Source of the DNA: Paulinella micropora
Lineage: Eukaryota; Cercozoa; Imbricatea; Euglyphida
Length of the DNA: 28,296 bases
Assembly (NCBI GenBank): GCA_009731375.1
Contig: BJOX01000354.1
Coordinates: forward strand, 366,902-395,197
Direction: 5' to 3'
Both the position numbers and the translations under genes were made by a program. Under the pieces are notes generated by a model. It was not told where the DNA came from. It saw only the letters and a program-made list of their open reading frames with translations, and did no database searches. The stretch's first letter is position 1. Every line of letters starts with the position of its first letter. Positions 15,895 through 23,526 of the stretch are shown piece by piece.

Positions 15895-17148
15895 ATGAGC
15901 CACCAGCGAAATTTAGTCGCCCAAAATCCTGACGGAGATTTCGTAAATGTCAAAGTCGGGTATGACGGACACATTGAAACCAATAATATGAAAACCGCCT
16001 TTGGTGAAGCATTAACCAGTTCATTAACACCAGTATTACAGGAAATCTTCCCCTACACAGTTAATACACGGATATGGACGAAAACAGAAACGAATGCGAC
16101 CGTTTCATTTAGCAGTAATATGGCAGAATTAAAAACAACCGCTAATGCTGCTGCTAATGCGGTATTGACGAGTAAAAAAACAATAAAATACAGAACAGGT
16201 ATGGGAGTTCTAACACGATTTACTGCCTTATGGACTACTGATGAAACTAAGAATTATAGTTCATTTATTGGTATTGGTGATAATGATTTACAAAATGGTT
16301 TCTATTTCTACAAAAACAGAGATGCTGGTATGAATATTCTACATTGTAAGGGAGGAGTGCCTACCTTGGTTCAACAAGCTGGATGGAATGACCCGTGCGA
16401 TGGAACAGGCGATATGCCCTTACTGGATTGGACAAAGGGAAATGTATTTCAAATTCAATTTCAGTATTTGGGCTTTGGTGCTATTAAATTTTCAATTGAG
16501 AACCCCACGACGGGCGCATTCCAGCAAGTCCATATGATTAAGTATGCTAATGCCAATACTGGTGTCAGTCTACGAAATACAACTCTCCCATTTGTAGCTC
16601 GTATCTACAATATCAATCCAGGAAATGGAATACAAAGTTTGAAAACGGCCAGTTGTAGTATGTTTATTGAGGGTCCCAACACTATTAATACAAGCATAAC
16701 CAACGAAGCGGAAGGAGATGAAAAGGCGAGCACCACTGAAAGCCCAATTCTCAGCATAAAAAATAAAACTCTTTTTAATAATGCCGCAACAAATTATTCA
16801 ATTGTTTACCCAACTCTCGTGAGCATATCAAACGAAGATGCCAAAGTTAATATAGTGCGAATTGTGAAAACAACTGGCGCACTTACAGGCGAGAACTTCG
16901 TTGATATTGATGCCACTACTTCAATCGTATCAAAGGACACCTCTGCGACGGCTCTTGGTGGTGCTACTATAACGGATGTCATCCTTAAACTTTATGTTAA
17001 TGCTACTTCTAGTCAGCTTATTGACCTGCGAACTTACGATATTCAACTAGCACCTGGTGAAAATCTAACATTTTTACAAAAGTCTGTATCAACTGTTGCG
17101 AATGGAGGAAATGTGAGTGTTATCGTTAATTTCTTAGAAGATCAATAA
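15895..17148 (+). CDS. Probable virion structural protein
   Basis: The 417-residue protein is beta-rich and has no Cys clusters or enzymatic motif. After a polar N-terminus (SHQRNLVAQNPDGDFVNVKV), residues about 95-250 contain RTGMGVLTRFTALW, SSFIGIGDNDLQNGFYF and MNILHCKGG, a pattern I associate with concanavalin-like beta-sandwich virion proteins of phages and eukaryotic DNA viruses. The C-terminal part (about 275-417) looks like a separate beta domain. It immediately follows the MCP and shares its promoter type, so a spike, decoration or second capsid-associated protein is likely. The family assignment is not firm. Confidence 0.65.
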   Translation: MSHQRNLVAQNPDGDFVNVKVGYDGHIETNNMKTAFGEALTSSLTPVLQEIFPYTVNTRIWTKTETNATVSFSSNMAELKTTANAAANAVLTSKKTIKYRTGMGVLTRFTALWTTDETKNYSSFIGIGDNDLQNGFYFYKNRDAGMNILHCKGGVPTLVQQAGWNDPCDGTGDMPLLDWTKGNVFQIQFQYLGFGAIKFSIENPTTGAFQQVHMIKYANANTGVSLRNTTLPFVARIYNINPGNGIQSLKTASCSMFIEGPNTINTSITNEAEGDEKASTTESPILSIKNKTLFNNAATNYSIVYPTLVSISNEDAKVNIVRIVKTTGALTGENFVDIDATTSIVSKDTSATALGGATITDVILKLYVNATSSQLIDLRTYDIQLAPGENLTFLQKSVSTVANGGNVSVIVNFLEDQ

Positions 17149-17191
17149 TAATTATTTTTGTAATAATTTTTTCTAATATAATAATATAGTA
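17149..17191 (+). promoter_or_regulatory. Promoter-like gap
   Basis: TTTTTTCTAATATAATAATATAG lies three bases before the ATG at 17192, another instance of the T-run plus TATAG arrangement. Confidence 0.55.
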
Positions 17192-17794
17192 ATGTATAGT
17201 CGTAAGTTGTATGTTGTGGGTGGTAGGAGGTTCCTAACAAAAACATCTATCAAATCCTACATAAGAAGAATGATAAACAAATATAATGATGGTGAAGTGC
17301 TGAACCCAGAAGATAGCAAGTTCGTGCTAGACCTAATAACCCATCACCCTTGTCTAAAAAATGGCATCATTGATGTTGAAAGTAATTTGACCACGGGGAG
17401 AAAACACTTTCGTGTAGATGGTAAGCCGTTTTCGTGGAATTGCTGTGTTGACCTCATAGGCCTTAGCAAATTTAAAAAAATGGCGAGAGTGATAAAAGAA
17501 GCGAGCAGGAATACAATAAGACCGCAAATACAAGAATATCTTGACATCGTGGCTATTGATGTATTCGTTGAACCCAGATACATATGCGAAATAAGTGGAG
17601 ATATATATGAGCGGGTTGATGTCCATGTAGACCACCACTTTGACATCATACAATTCAAAGACATCCTTCAACAATACCTTGAAGTGAATAGAGAATTAGA
17701 AGTTGAAGACGGTTTATTGAAAGAACCGCATTTCACCAAATTTAGCGACTTTCACAAACAGAAAGCAATACTGCGAATTATAAAAAAGAAATAA
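17192..17794 (+). CDS. DCL-family (DUF3223) protein with HNH-like C-terminal domain
   Basis: Residues about 12-88 show the DCL/DUF3223 pattern: a helix with IRRMINKYNDGEVLNPEDSK, then LDLITHHPCLKNGI, a GRKHFRVDG strand and FSWNCCVD. The second half looks like an HNH-type nuclease: C132 in ICEISGDIY, VHVDHHF (about 144-150) where HNH His/Asp residues sit, and SDFHKQKAILRI at the end. DCL domains occur in plant organelle rRNA-processing factors and in many viral and bacterial proteins, often beside HNH domains. A role in viral DNA or RNA processing is plausible, but the substrate is unknown. It closes the plus-strand capsid block. Confidence 0.75.
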   Translation: MYSRKLYVVGGRRFLTKTSIKSYIRRMINKYNDGEVLNPEDSKFVLDLITHHPCLKNGIIDVESNLTTGRKHFRVDGKPFSWNCCVDLIGLSKFKKMARVIKEASRNTIRPQIQEYLDIVAIDVFVEPRYICEISGDIYERVDVHVDHHFDIIQFKDILQQYLEVNRELEVEDGLLKEPHFTKFSDFHKQKAILRIIKKK

Positions 17795-17822
17795 ATATTA
17801 GAGGTAAAATGTATCTCATTCG

Positions 17823-18098
17823 TCAATGAATGTACTTTTTCAATTCGTCTTTATTACTACACCACGGCTGACGAACTAACCATTCAATATATGGCTTGTC
17901 AATCTTTGCGATGTCTTCTATTTTTTTGCCTTTGTATTTCCCGAAATGAAACGAGTTCGGCTGAGCATTTCTCATTTCTTCAATCGCTTTTATTTCGTCG
18001 TGGATTACCTTTTGGACATCTTCCAACGAGAATGATTTTTTTTCGCCTTCAATTGAAAGCTGTTGGAACTTCTCACACAGTCTAGTAAGGGTGGACAT
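17823..18098 (-). CDS. ExoX C-terminal-domain-like small protein
   Basis: The 91-residue protein ends with FHFGKYKGKKIEDIAK, PYIEWLVRQPW and KDELKKYI, the pattern of the small domain found at the C-terminus of exodeoxyribonuclease X and in DUF3820 proteins. The N-terminal half is a short charged helix. No DEDD exonuclease residues are present, so it is not a nuclease by itself; the domain probably binds nucleic acid or a partner. It is a lone minus-strand gene between the plus-strand capsid block and the lipase gene, with its start 52 bases from the lipase start. Confidence 0.8.
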   Translation of the reverse strand: MSTLTRLCEKFQQLSIEGEKKSFSLEDVQKVIHDEIKAIEEMRNAQPNSFHFGKYKGKKIEDIAKIDKPYIEWLVRQPWCSNKDELKKYIH

Positions 18099-18150
18099 AG
18101 TAGGGGGTATATAATAGGGAGGAAAAAAATTAAATAATTAATAATATAGA
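18099..18150. promoter_or_regulatory. Divergent promoter region (ExoX-like / lipase)
   Basis: The gap has GGGTATATAATAGG facing the minus gene and AAATAATTAATAATATAGA touching the lipase ATG, so each gene has its own TATA-like box. Confidence 0.6.
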
Positions 18151-18840
18151 ATGAGCGAGTGGATAATCTTTGTTAAGGCTTACTCAGCTAAACACGGTAT
18201 AACCTATGGTGAAGCATTGAAAAAAGCTGGTAAGGCATACAGAAAACAAAAGGGAGGCAATGCGGATTTGTCAGAGGATGTCTATTTGTCCTCGTCGGAT
18301 AGAAAAGGTGCGGACGGATGGAAGCCAGTTGCCAACAAAGAAAAGTCAACGGTGTATGAAAAAGATGGTAAAGCTATTGTAGCATTTAGAGGTTCAGTAG
18401 ATAAGCGGGACCTGTTAACCGATGTCGCATTAGTAAAGGGTGTATTAAAAAGAACTCCAAGATACAAAGAAGAGCAAAGGCTGGTTAATGAAGTCATAAA
18501 GAAATATGGTAAGGATAATGTAGAGCTGACGGGTCATTCGTTAGGTGGAACTATTGCGAAAGACCTGAGCCGACAAACTGGTGTAAAGGCTACAACATAC
18601 AATAAAGGCAGTAGCACGAAGGACCTAATTGAAGGAGTGATTGACCGAGTAGCTGTTAAAGTAAATCCAAAAGGTAAGCGGGCAACACGATCGAAGCTGA
18701 CCACGAACTACCGAACCGCATTTGACCCCGTATCATTGTTAGGAGCTACTGCTGTGAATACTAAGCTAGTGAAGCCAAAAAAAGGAATTCATACAATCAG
18801 GAGCTTCAAAGGTAAAGGAGCCAAAAAAATTTATTTATGA
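18151..18840 (+). CDS. Class 3 (triacylglycerol) lipase
   Basis: The 229-residue protein is an alpha/beta hydrolase of the lipase class 3 type. The nucleophile elbow is TGHSLGG with S130; IVAFRGS (about residues 76-82) is the usual oxyanion-loop strand; D192 in AFDPVSLLG and H214 in GIHTIRSF complete a likely triad. The N-terminus (SEWIIFVKAYSAKHGITYGEALKKA) matches a helical motif common to several eukaryotic virus proteins. There is no signal peptide. Lipases of this class have been reported from Polinton-like viruses; a virion enzyme that breaches host membranes during entry is the simplest hypothesis. The gene ends three bases from the stop of the convergent polymerase gene. Confidence 0.88.
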   Translation: MSEWIIFVKAYSAKHGITYGEALKKAGKAYRKQKGGNADLSEDVYLSSSDRKGADGWKPVANKEKSTVYEKDGKAIVAFRGSVDKRDLLTDVALVKGVLKRTPRYKEEQRLVNEVIKKYGKDNVELTGHSLGGTIAKDLSRQTGVKATTYNKGSSTKDLIEGVIDRVAVKVNPKGKRATRSKLTTNYRTAFDPVSLLGATAVNTKLVKPKKGIHTIRSFKGKGAKKIYL

Positions 18841-18843
18841 CTT

Positions 18844-21800
18844 TCATAACTCGTTTGATAGTCCAATATCGTTCAAGCACGTGGCACGACTTAAAGCAAC
18901 ATATAACAAATTCATTGACAGTAGGTCTAGATTTATCCACACTGGTGTTGTTCGGCCTTGTGAGCAGTGGATGGTGGATGAGAATGTCTGCTGGATGTCA
19001 GCATACGGTTTCTTGTCTGGTATCGTTTTTTTTCTATCAAATTTCTGCTCAATATCGTCAATCGTAATGAATATATGTTCTTTGGTGTCCCTAGTAATAG
19101 TGTGAATATCACCGTTATGGACAACCTTCGTATTACAACGAAACACAACCTGATGACCTGTTTTAAGTGGTTTATTTTGTAGCATTTTGTTATTGCTTTC
19201 ATTAACATTGTTGTTAGAGTGGTGTAATATTAAAGGTGGGTTTTTGTCAGTCGGTTTAGGGTGTGGCTTAACTTGCTTATTGAGAGCATCTAATTCTTCA
19301 AGTGTTAGTATATCAGGTAGGCAGTCTTTTGCTTTATGTTGGCTAAGCTCATTACCACCTATTTTGTAATAGTCTTCTACCTTATTTAAGATAGATTGTA
19401 GAACTAGGTCTTTGGCCTGTCTGTAATTTGTATCAAGATTTATTTTTGTAAATAGCTTGAAAGTTTTTGACTTGTGGAATGGTTCGGATGTTGGGTCTGG
19501 GCAAGGAAGCTGAGCTAAGTGGCCAAACAGAATAATAGATACACCGCCGAATGGTCTGTTGATTTTGGTGTATTTTCTGAGCATATGGTCCAGACTTTCT
19601 AAATTCTTGGAGGTAAGCATAGAAACTTCATCAATCGTTATTCTGTGATTAATGGCTTCTTCGCCAACTGGTATCGGTAGCGGTAGTCTATGATATAGCA
19701 TTGTTAGTATTTTTTGGAGTGTATATTCAGAATTAATAACTTGGCGGGCATTGTGTGTCATAGCGGTTGATAAAGTCTTTTTGTCTTTGAAATGTGTGTT
19801 AGTGTATTTTGATGGCTGACCAGTTAGGTATTTAATCATTTCAGATTTACCCGTTCCAGCTTTGCCGTGAATAAGTAATAATTCTTGTTCTGGTAAAGGT
19901 TTGTATTCGTCTTTGGTGCTATAATCTGGAAGCTCTGTATCCTCAAAGGCGGAGAACTCTGGATATTGTTTATGTGGTGTTTCTAAGAATTTCTGTAATG
20001 GTAGTATGTCTTTGAAACCGCTATGTCGCTGGTATGTTATCCGTGGTTCGCCATTTATGTAGGAAACGAAACAAGTCATATTCAGTTGTGGTGCTATGAA
20101 CTCATCCTGTTCTAAAACCTCGGGACGAAATTCTTTTCCTGTTTTCATATATTCGCCTTCGTATGCGATACTGTCTGTATTAGAATATAACAAAGTCCGC
20201 CCAGTATTTACAAGCTTTAACATTTGGTTATGAAGAACTATCTTTTGGTATGCTAGCACATAGCCAGTTAAATGAGACATTTGAAATATGTTATCTGTTG
20301 GGTTTGTATCTTGGTATGTGTATATCATTCGCTCTGGTAGTAGGTCGTCCTTCATTTCGGCATACTTACTTTTATCGTATTTAACTCGTTTCAGGAACAA
20401 TAACCTATATCCTTTTTCTTTCATCATAAAGTGTATTCGCTCGTTGTATGATTTTGAAATGGTAGAGACTTGCTGAGTTCGGTGTATGTTCTTGTTCAGA
20501 GAGCCTACCAGTAAGTTGGTTGCTTTGGCTAAGGTGTCGTGTTCATAGCCAGGCTTATCAAAGTAGTAATCTTGCATATTTGTTATGTGTTCTGAGAAGG
20601 TTTCAAATGGGTTGAAGTGGTCGTCTGCTACATATAATCTCTTAATAAATATCTTAACTCCTTGGTCAAACATATACAACAATGCGGGTATGGGTTGGCA
20701 TTGTGTTCCTTTTGTGGTGTAGCCGTTGAAGAAAGTTGGAACTTTGAGGTGCTTCTGGTCGTAATCAAAAACCGCATAACCGTGTAGAGGTTTGACCTTA
20801 TTGTAGTATTCTTGTGTCATATTTTGGTTTATATTAATTATGTTGCGAGGGGCTGTTGGGTATTCATTGAAGTATAACGACATTTCACCCAGATTACCTA
20901 ACGAAGCATTTGTATAAGCTTTTACCATATCAATCTGGTGTATCTTGTTGGGGTTTTTGGTGTGATGTTTAAAGATATGATGAAATGGTATTTGACCAGA
21001 TTTCACGTGTCGTAATATATTAGGTTCAGTAATTTGTGTATGGAACTTAGGTTTATGTTTTTCTACGAGACACTCTATAAATAACTGTTTGAAGTATGAT
21101 GGCAATGACCAAGCGGAAGTATCTTTGGGAACGAATGATGTGTGTTTGAAACGGTCTGAACATTTATAGTTTAGTTTGTTTTCTTTATCCACTATTCCAA
21201 TAATGTTTCCAGATTGGTCCATCATTGAATAACACTCCTTATGTTGTAGGTCAAGTTTAGTTTGTATATTGTTGAGTTCTTCCTGTGATATCCATTTGTT
21301 CTCGTATTGGTTCGTAGATAGTTTCACATTGCTGGCTTCGTGGTTAGTAGCATATTGGGGTCGTGGCTCTGGTATGTTTTCGTTAATATCGTATAATAGT
21401 TCAATTGACTTAATGTGTTGGATACAAATGTCTTTTTGTTTTCCTTGTATTAATGTGGCGTGATAATCGCTACATCTGATTATTATCTGTTTTGGGTATT
21501 GTTTGGTAGATGCTCGCCACAGTATATTCATACCATCAAATACATAAATCCTACATCGGATAAAGTCTTCCATTTCTGTTAGGTCCTTTTCTGTCGCATA
21601 TTTGATATCCTTGAAGCGGTCTATTATCACACTGTCTCGTTTTCGTTTTCTATTGTTTGGGTTTGGAAAGTCTTTCATAATACATTCTAGCACACAGTTT
21701 ATTTCACCCTGTGCCATTGGTATGACAGAATTATTTTGCGGATGAACTTGGTCAATGGTAATGACTTTAAGGTCTTTGTCTTCTCTTTGTTCGTAAAACC

Positions 21801-22149
21801 TTGCTTGCCGTTCTACAAAGTTTCTAACCGCATTGATTGACCGCTTTAATTCGTTAGCTCTGTATATTCCTCTGACTGGTCCGTGATATCCTTCATAATC
21901 CAGATGGACTAGATAACTTGTATTTGGGTTTAGCTGTTGGAGCTGAGCTTCCCATCCTGGGGCATACGGTATAACGAGTGAGTTATTTCGGCCGACTAGT
22001 TCGGGGTGGCCACCTGTTAGTCTGTTTATAAGTCGCAGGGCGGTTGGAGTTGTAATGAGATACCATCTTCTTTTGCCTCTTTGTCTGATGTAGTCCCCTC
22101 GTTGCTCAATATTGTAGAGAGGAAATAGTTCTGGTTGGTATTGGTCCAT
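18844..22149 (-). CDS. Family B DNA polymerase fused to an SF1 (Pif1/RecD-like) helicase
   Basis: This 1101-residue protein combines two replication enzymes. The polymerase palm has motif A IDMVKAYTNAS (D407), motif B AKATNLLVGS (K542) and motif C YSNTDSIAY (D659; Asn replaces the first Asp of the usual DTDS). Motifs A and B are 135 residues apart, as in protein-primed polymerases with a TPR1 insertion. Helicase motifs follow: HGKAGTGKS (761-769), IDEVSM (839-844), GHLAQLP (876-882), NYRQ (908-911), TIHCSQGRT (1059-1067) and YVALSRA (1083-1089). A clear 3'-5' exonuclease is not seen. The N-terminal region (1-330) includes a conserved-looking GEINCVLECI and SDYHATLI and may hold a terminal-protein or peptidase-like domain. 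It should replicate the element, probably from the TIRs. Confidence 0.9.
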   Translation of the reverse strand: MDQYQPELFPLYNIEQRGDYIRQRGKRRWYLITTPTALRLINRLTGGHPELVGRNNSLVIPYAPGWEAQLQQLNPNTSYLVHLDYEGYHGPVRGIYRANELKRSINAVRNFVERQARFYEQREDKDLKVITIDQVHPQNNSVIPMAQGEINCVLECIMKDFPNPNNRKRKRDSVIIDRFKDIKYATEKDLTEMEDFIRCRIYVFDGMNILWRASTKQYPKQIIIRCSDYHATLIQGKQKDICIQHIKSIELLYDINENIPEPRPQYATNHEASNVKLSTNQYENKWISQEELNNIQTKLDLQHKECYSMMDQSGNIIGIVDKENKLNYKCSDRFKHTSFVPKDTSAWSLPSYFKQLFIECLVEKHKPKFHTQITEPNILRHVKSGQIPFHHIFKHHTKNPNKIHQIDMVKAYTNASLGNLGEMSLYFNEYPTAPRNIININQNMTQEYYNKVKPLHGYAVFDYDQKHLKVPTFFNGYTTKGTQCQPIPALLYMFDQGVKIFIKRLYVADDHFNPFETFSEHITNMQDYYFDKPGYEHDTLAKATNLLVGSLNKNIHRTQQVSTISKSYNERIHFMMKEKGYRLLFLKRVKYDKSKYAEMKDDLLPERMIYTYQDTNPTDNIFQMSHLTGYVLAYQKIVLHNQMLKLVNTGRTLLYSNTDSIAYEGEYMKTGKEFRPEVLEQDEFIAPQLNMTCFVSYINGEPRITYQRHSGFKDILPLQKFLETPHKQYPEFSAFEDTELPDYSTKDEYKPLPEQELLLIHGKAGTGKSEMIKYLTGQPSKYTNTHFKDKKTLSTAMTHNARQVINSEYTLQKILTMLYHRLPLPIPVGEEAINHRITIDEVSMLTSKNLESLDHMLRKYTKINRPFGGVSIILFGHLAQLPCPDPTSEPFHKSKTFKLFTKINLDTNYRQAKDLVLQSILNKVEDYYKIGGNELSQHKAKDCLPDILTLEELDALNKQVKPHPKPTDKNPPLILHHSNNNVNESNNKMLQNKPLKTGHQVVFRCNTKVVHNGDIHTITRDTKEHIFITIDDIEQKFDRKKTIPDKKPYADIQQTFSSTIHCSQGRTTPVWINLDLLSMNLLYVALSRATCLNDIGLSNEL

Positions 22150-22260
22150 TGTATATAGATAGGCAGGATAAATTTTTTGAAAAATAATTATTTAATGCTT
22201 TACATATATATATACGATATGTTTAGATGTAAAATGCTTACCAAAAAAAAATATTGTTTA
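22150..22260 (-). promoter_or_regulatory. Polymerase promoter region
   Basis: On the minus strand an AAATAATTATTTTTC stretch leads to CTATCTATATACA, which touches the polymerase ATG. The rest of the gap is AT-rich with a TATATATATA run (22205-22214) and holds no gene. Confidence 0.5.
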
Positions 22261-22464
22261 TTAATCTGACTTAGTAAGTCGCTCTTCTAACTCCTGTATA
22301 TTCTTTTTGTATTCTTCTATATTTTGTTTGTATTGAACTAACATCTTTGCTTTGGCTCGCCGTTCTTCGTTTAGGCGGTCTTTATTGCGGTAATAGTATG
22401 CGAGAGCTTTCTCATTATTCCTTTTTCTCCTTTCGTCTCCTTCATATATCTTTGGTCGTGGCAT
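22261..22464 (-). CDS. Small basic coiled-coil protein
   Basis: The 67-residue product has a basic first half (PRPKIYEGDERRKRNN, then YYYRNKDRLNEERRAKAK) and a C-terminal leucine/isoleucine-spaced coiled coil (YKQNIEEYKKNIQELEERL). It resembles the charged linker of the GIY-YIG protein in this element and small viral DNA-binding or regulatory proteins. It carries the same 41-base upstream sequence as the RING-like gene, so both are likely expressed together. The function is unknown. Confidence 0.65.
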   Translation of the reverse strand: MPRPKIYEGDERRKRNNEKALAYYYRNKDRLNEERRAKAKMLVQYKQNIEEYKKNIQELEERLTKSD

Positions 22465-22500
22465 CTTATATATATGTAATATTATTTTTATAAATGTAAA
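22460..22500 (-). promoter_or_regulatory. Promoter copy 1 (identical to 23142-23182)
   Basis: These 41 bases, from the start codon of the coiled-coil gene outward, are identical to those at the start of the RING-like gene. Read on the minus strand they contain TTTATAAAAATAATATTAC and then ATATATATAAG directly before the ATG. Confidence 0.75.
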
Positions 22501-22503
22501 TAA

Positions 22504-22680
22504 TTATTTAATAATACATACCATTTCTTCAGCCGATAACCCATATCGCATACACGATAAAGTCAATCTGTTCATATATGTTTGTAGTATATCACATATT
22601 AAATCAAAATTTGGACTATCGCTATCTAAGAAATCTCGGTTTATCCATTTAGATGGCACATTAAAAAGCAATTTTATTTT
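22504..22680 (-). pseudogene. Open frame continuing the RING-like gene in another phase
   Basis: Fifty-eight sense codons without an ATG near the start follow the RING-like gene, shifted by one base relative to it. The reading is protein-like (for example KWINRDFLDSDSPNFDL and YGLSAEEMVCIIK) and ends with TAA at 22504-22506. The overlap with the end of the RING-like ORF contains an A run (22671-22683 on the plus strand is T-rich), a likely slip site. It is probably the C-terminal tail of the RING-like protein, separated by a one-base indel, a sequencing error or programmed frameshifting. Confidence 0.5.
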
Positions 22681-23146
22681 TTATATCTTTTTCAGAAATA
22701 GAAGACCTAAGAATGAAATGTAAATTAGGTGAGCTCACATTTTTACATATTGGACACACTAAATTATTTTCAAGATAACACGGCACACAAGTTGAATATT
22801 GACACTTACAGCATCTTCTCAAAACATCAGCAGTATCAAAACAAATATTACAATGAAATTGCGGTTCATCTTTTAGTTTATCTATCAATGCTAATGTTAT
22901 GTGCTTATGTGATACGATATTTTCTCTTACTTGCTTATATTGTAATGAAATTGTAGAATTATGTTTTATGAAATCATTATGTTCGCATTTTACGGAATAA
23001 TACAATATATCAGTCTTAACATCTTTGATGTCTTCTGGTTTATGAACTCTACGAACAACTCCAGCATATTTAAGCTCTTTGAATTTGTCTAGGACTAGCT
23101 TATTTAAATCGCTAGCACACTTGATTTGTTTTCTCTTGTTTGGCAT
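22661..23146 (-). CDS. RING-like zinc-finger protein (possible E3 ubiquitin ligase)
   Basis: The 161-residue protein carries an all-cysteine RING-like cluster in its C-terminal half: CNIC, then CCKC, then TCVPC and CPIC (about residues 98-138). The usual RING His is absent, so it resembles C4C4-type rings rather than C3HC4. The N-terminal part (about 1-95) is basic and has no motif I recognise. Viral RING proteins usually act as E3 ligases that redirect host ubiquitination. The frame stops soon after the ring, and a protein-like open frame continues in another phase, so the tail may be truncated. This is the last gene before the right TIR. Confidence 0.75.
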   Translation of the reverse strand: MPNKRKQIKCASDLNKLVLDKFKELKYAGVVRRVHKPEDIKDVKTDILYYSVKCEHNDFIKHNSTISLQYKQVRENIVSHKHITLALIDKLKDEPQFHCNICFDTADVLRRCCKCQYSTCVPCYLENNLVCPICKNVSSPNLHFILRSSISEKDIKNKIAF

Positions 23147-23182
23147 CTTATATATATGTAATATTATTTTTATAAATGTAAA
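23142..23182 (-). promoter_or_regulatory. Promoter copy 2 (identical to 22460-22500)
   Basis: This is the second exact 41-base copy of the start-codon-proximal promoter, in front of the RING-like gene. It adjoins the inner end of the right TIR. Confidence 0.75.
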
Positions 23183-23186
23183 ATAT

Positions 23187-23526
23187 TAATTGAAACCAAA
23201 CGGAACAAAAAGAAAAAGGTAATTTTTGATTTGTAGGGCCGATCCGCCAGATAGTAAATATTGTTGATAATTTTGATGAATGTCGCGGATTCTTTTCCGA
23301 TGTTGCGGTTTAGTCGTGAAGTCGCAAAAGAGCGAAATAGGGAAAAGTGGGAAAAAATTTTTTGTGTTCTGACCGACTGTGCCGAAGTGGGCCCCTATAC
23401 TACCCGTGTAAAAAATGGGGATTTATGCTGTTATCTCTTTTATATGAACGAATATGGCAAAAATGGCAAACGATAGCAAAATTCAAAAGGGGCGGGGGGG
23501 GGGGGGGGTTGTACTCACCCCCCCCC
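23187..23526. repeat. Right terminal inverted repeat of the viral element
   Basis: Its reverse complement matches the left arm. The outer block (about 23405-23526) contains the AT-rich section, the GGGGCG plus 15-G run, TTGTACTCA and a C run. The inner block (about 23187-23222) contains TTGAAACCAAACGGAACAAA. The middle part (about 23225-23400) is not alignable by eye to the left arm. The arm runs straight into a 10-N gap, so its outer end is not seen. Confidence 0.85.
23494..23526. other. G-run/C-run hairpin at the right end of the element
   Basis: Fifteen Gs (23494-23508), a nine-base spacer TTGTACTCA and at least nine Cs (23518-23526) can fold into a perfect GC stem; the G runs could also form quadruplexes. 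A shorter version lies at 2679-2710 on the left. The structure explains the assembly gap that follows. Confidence 0.7.
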
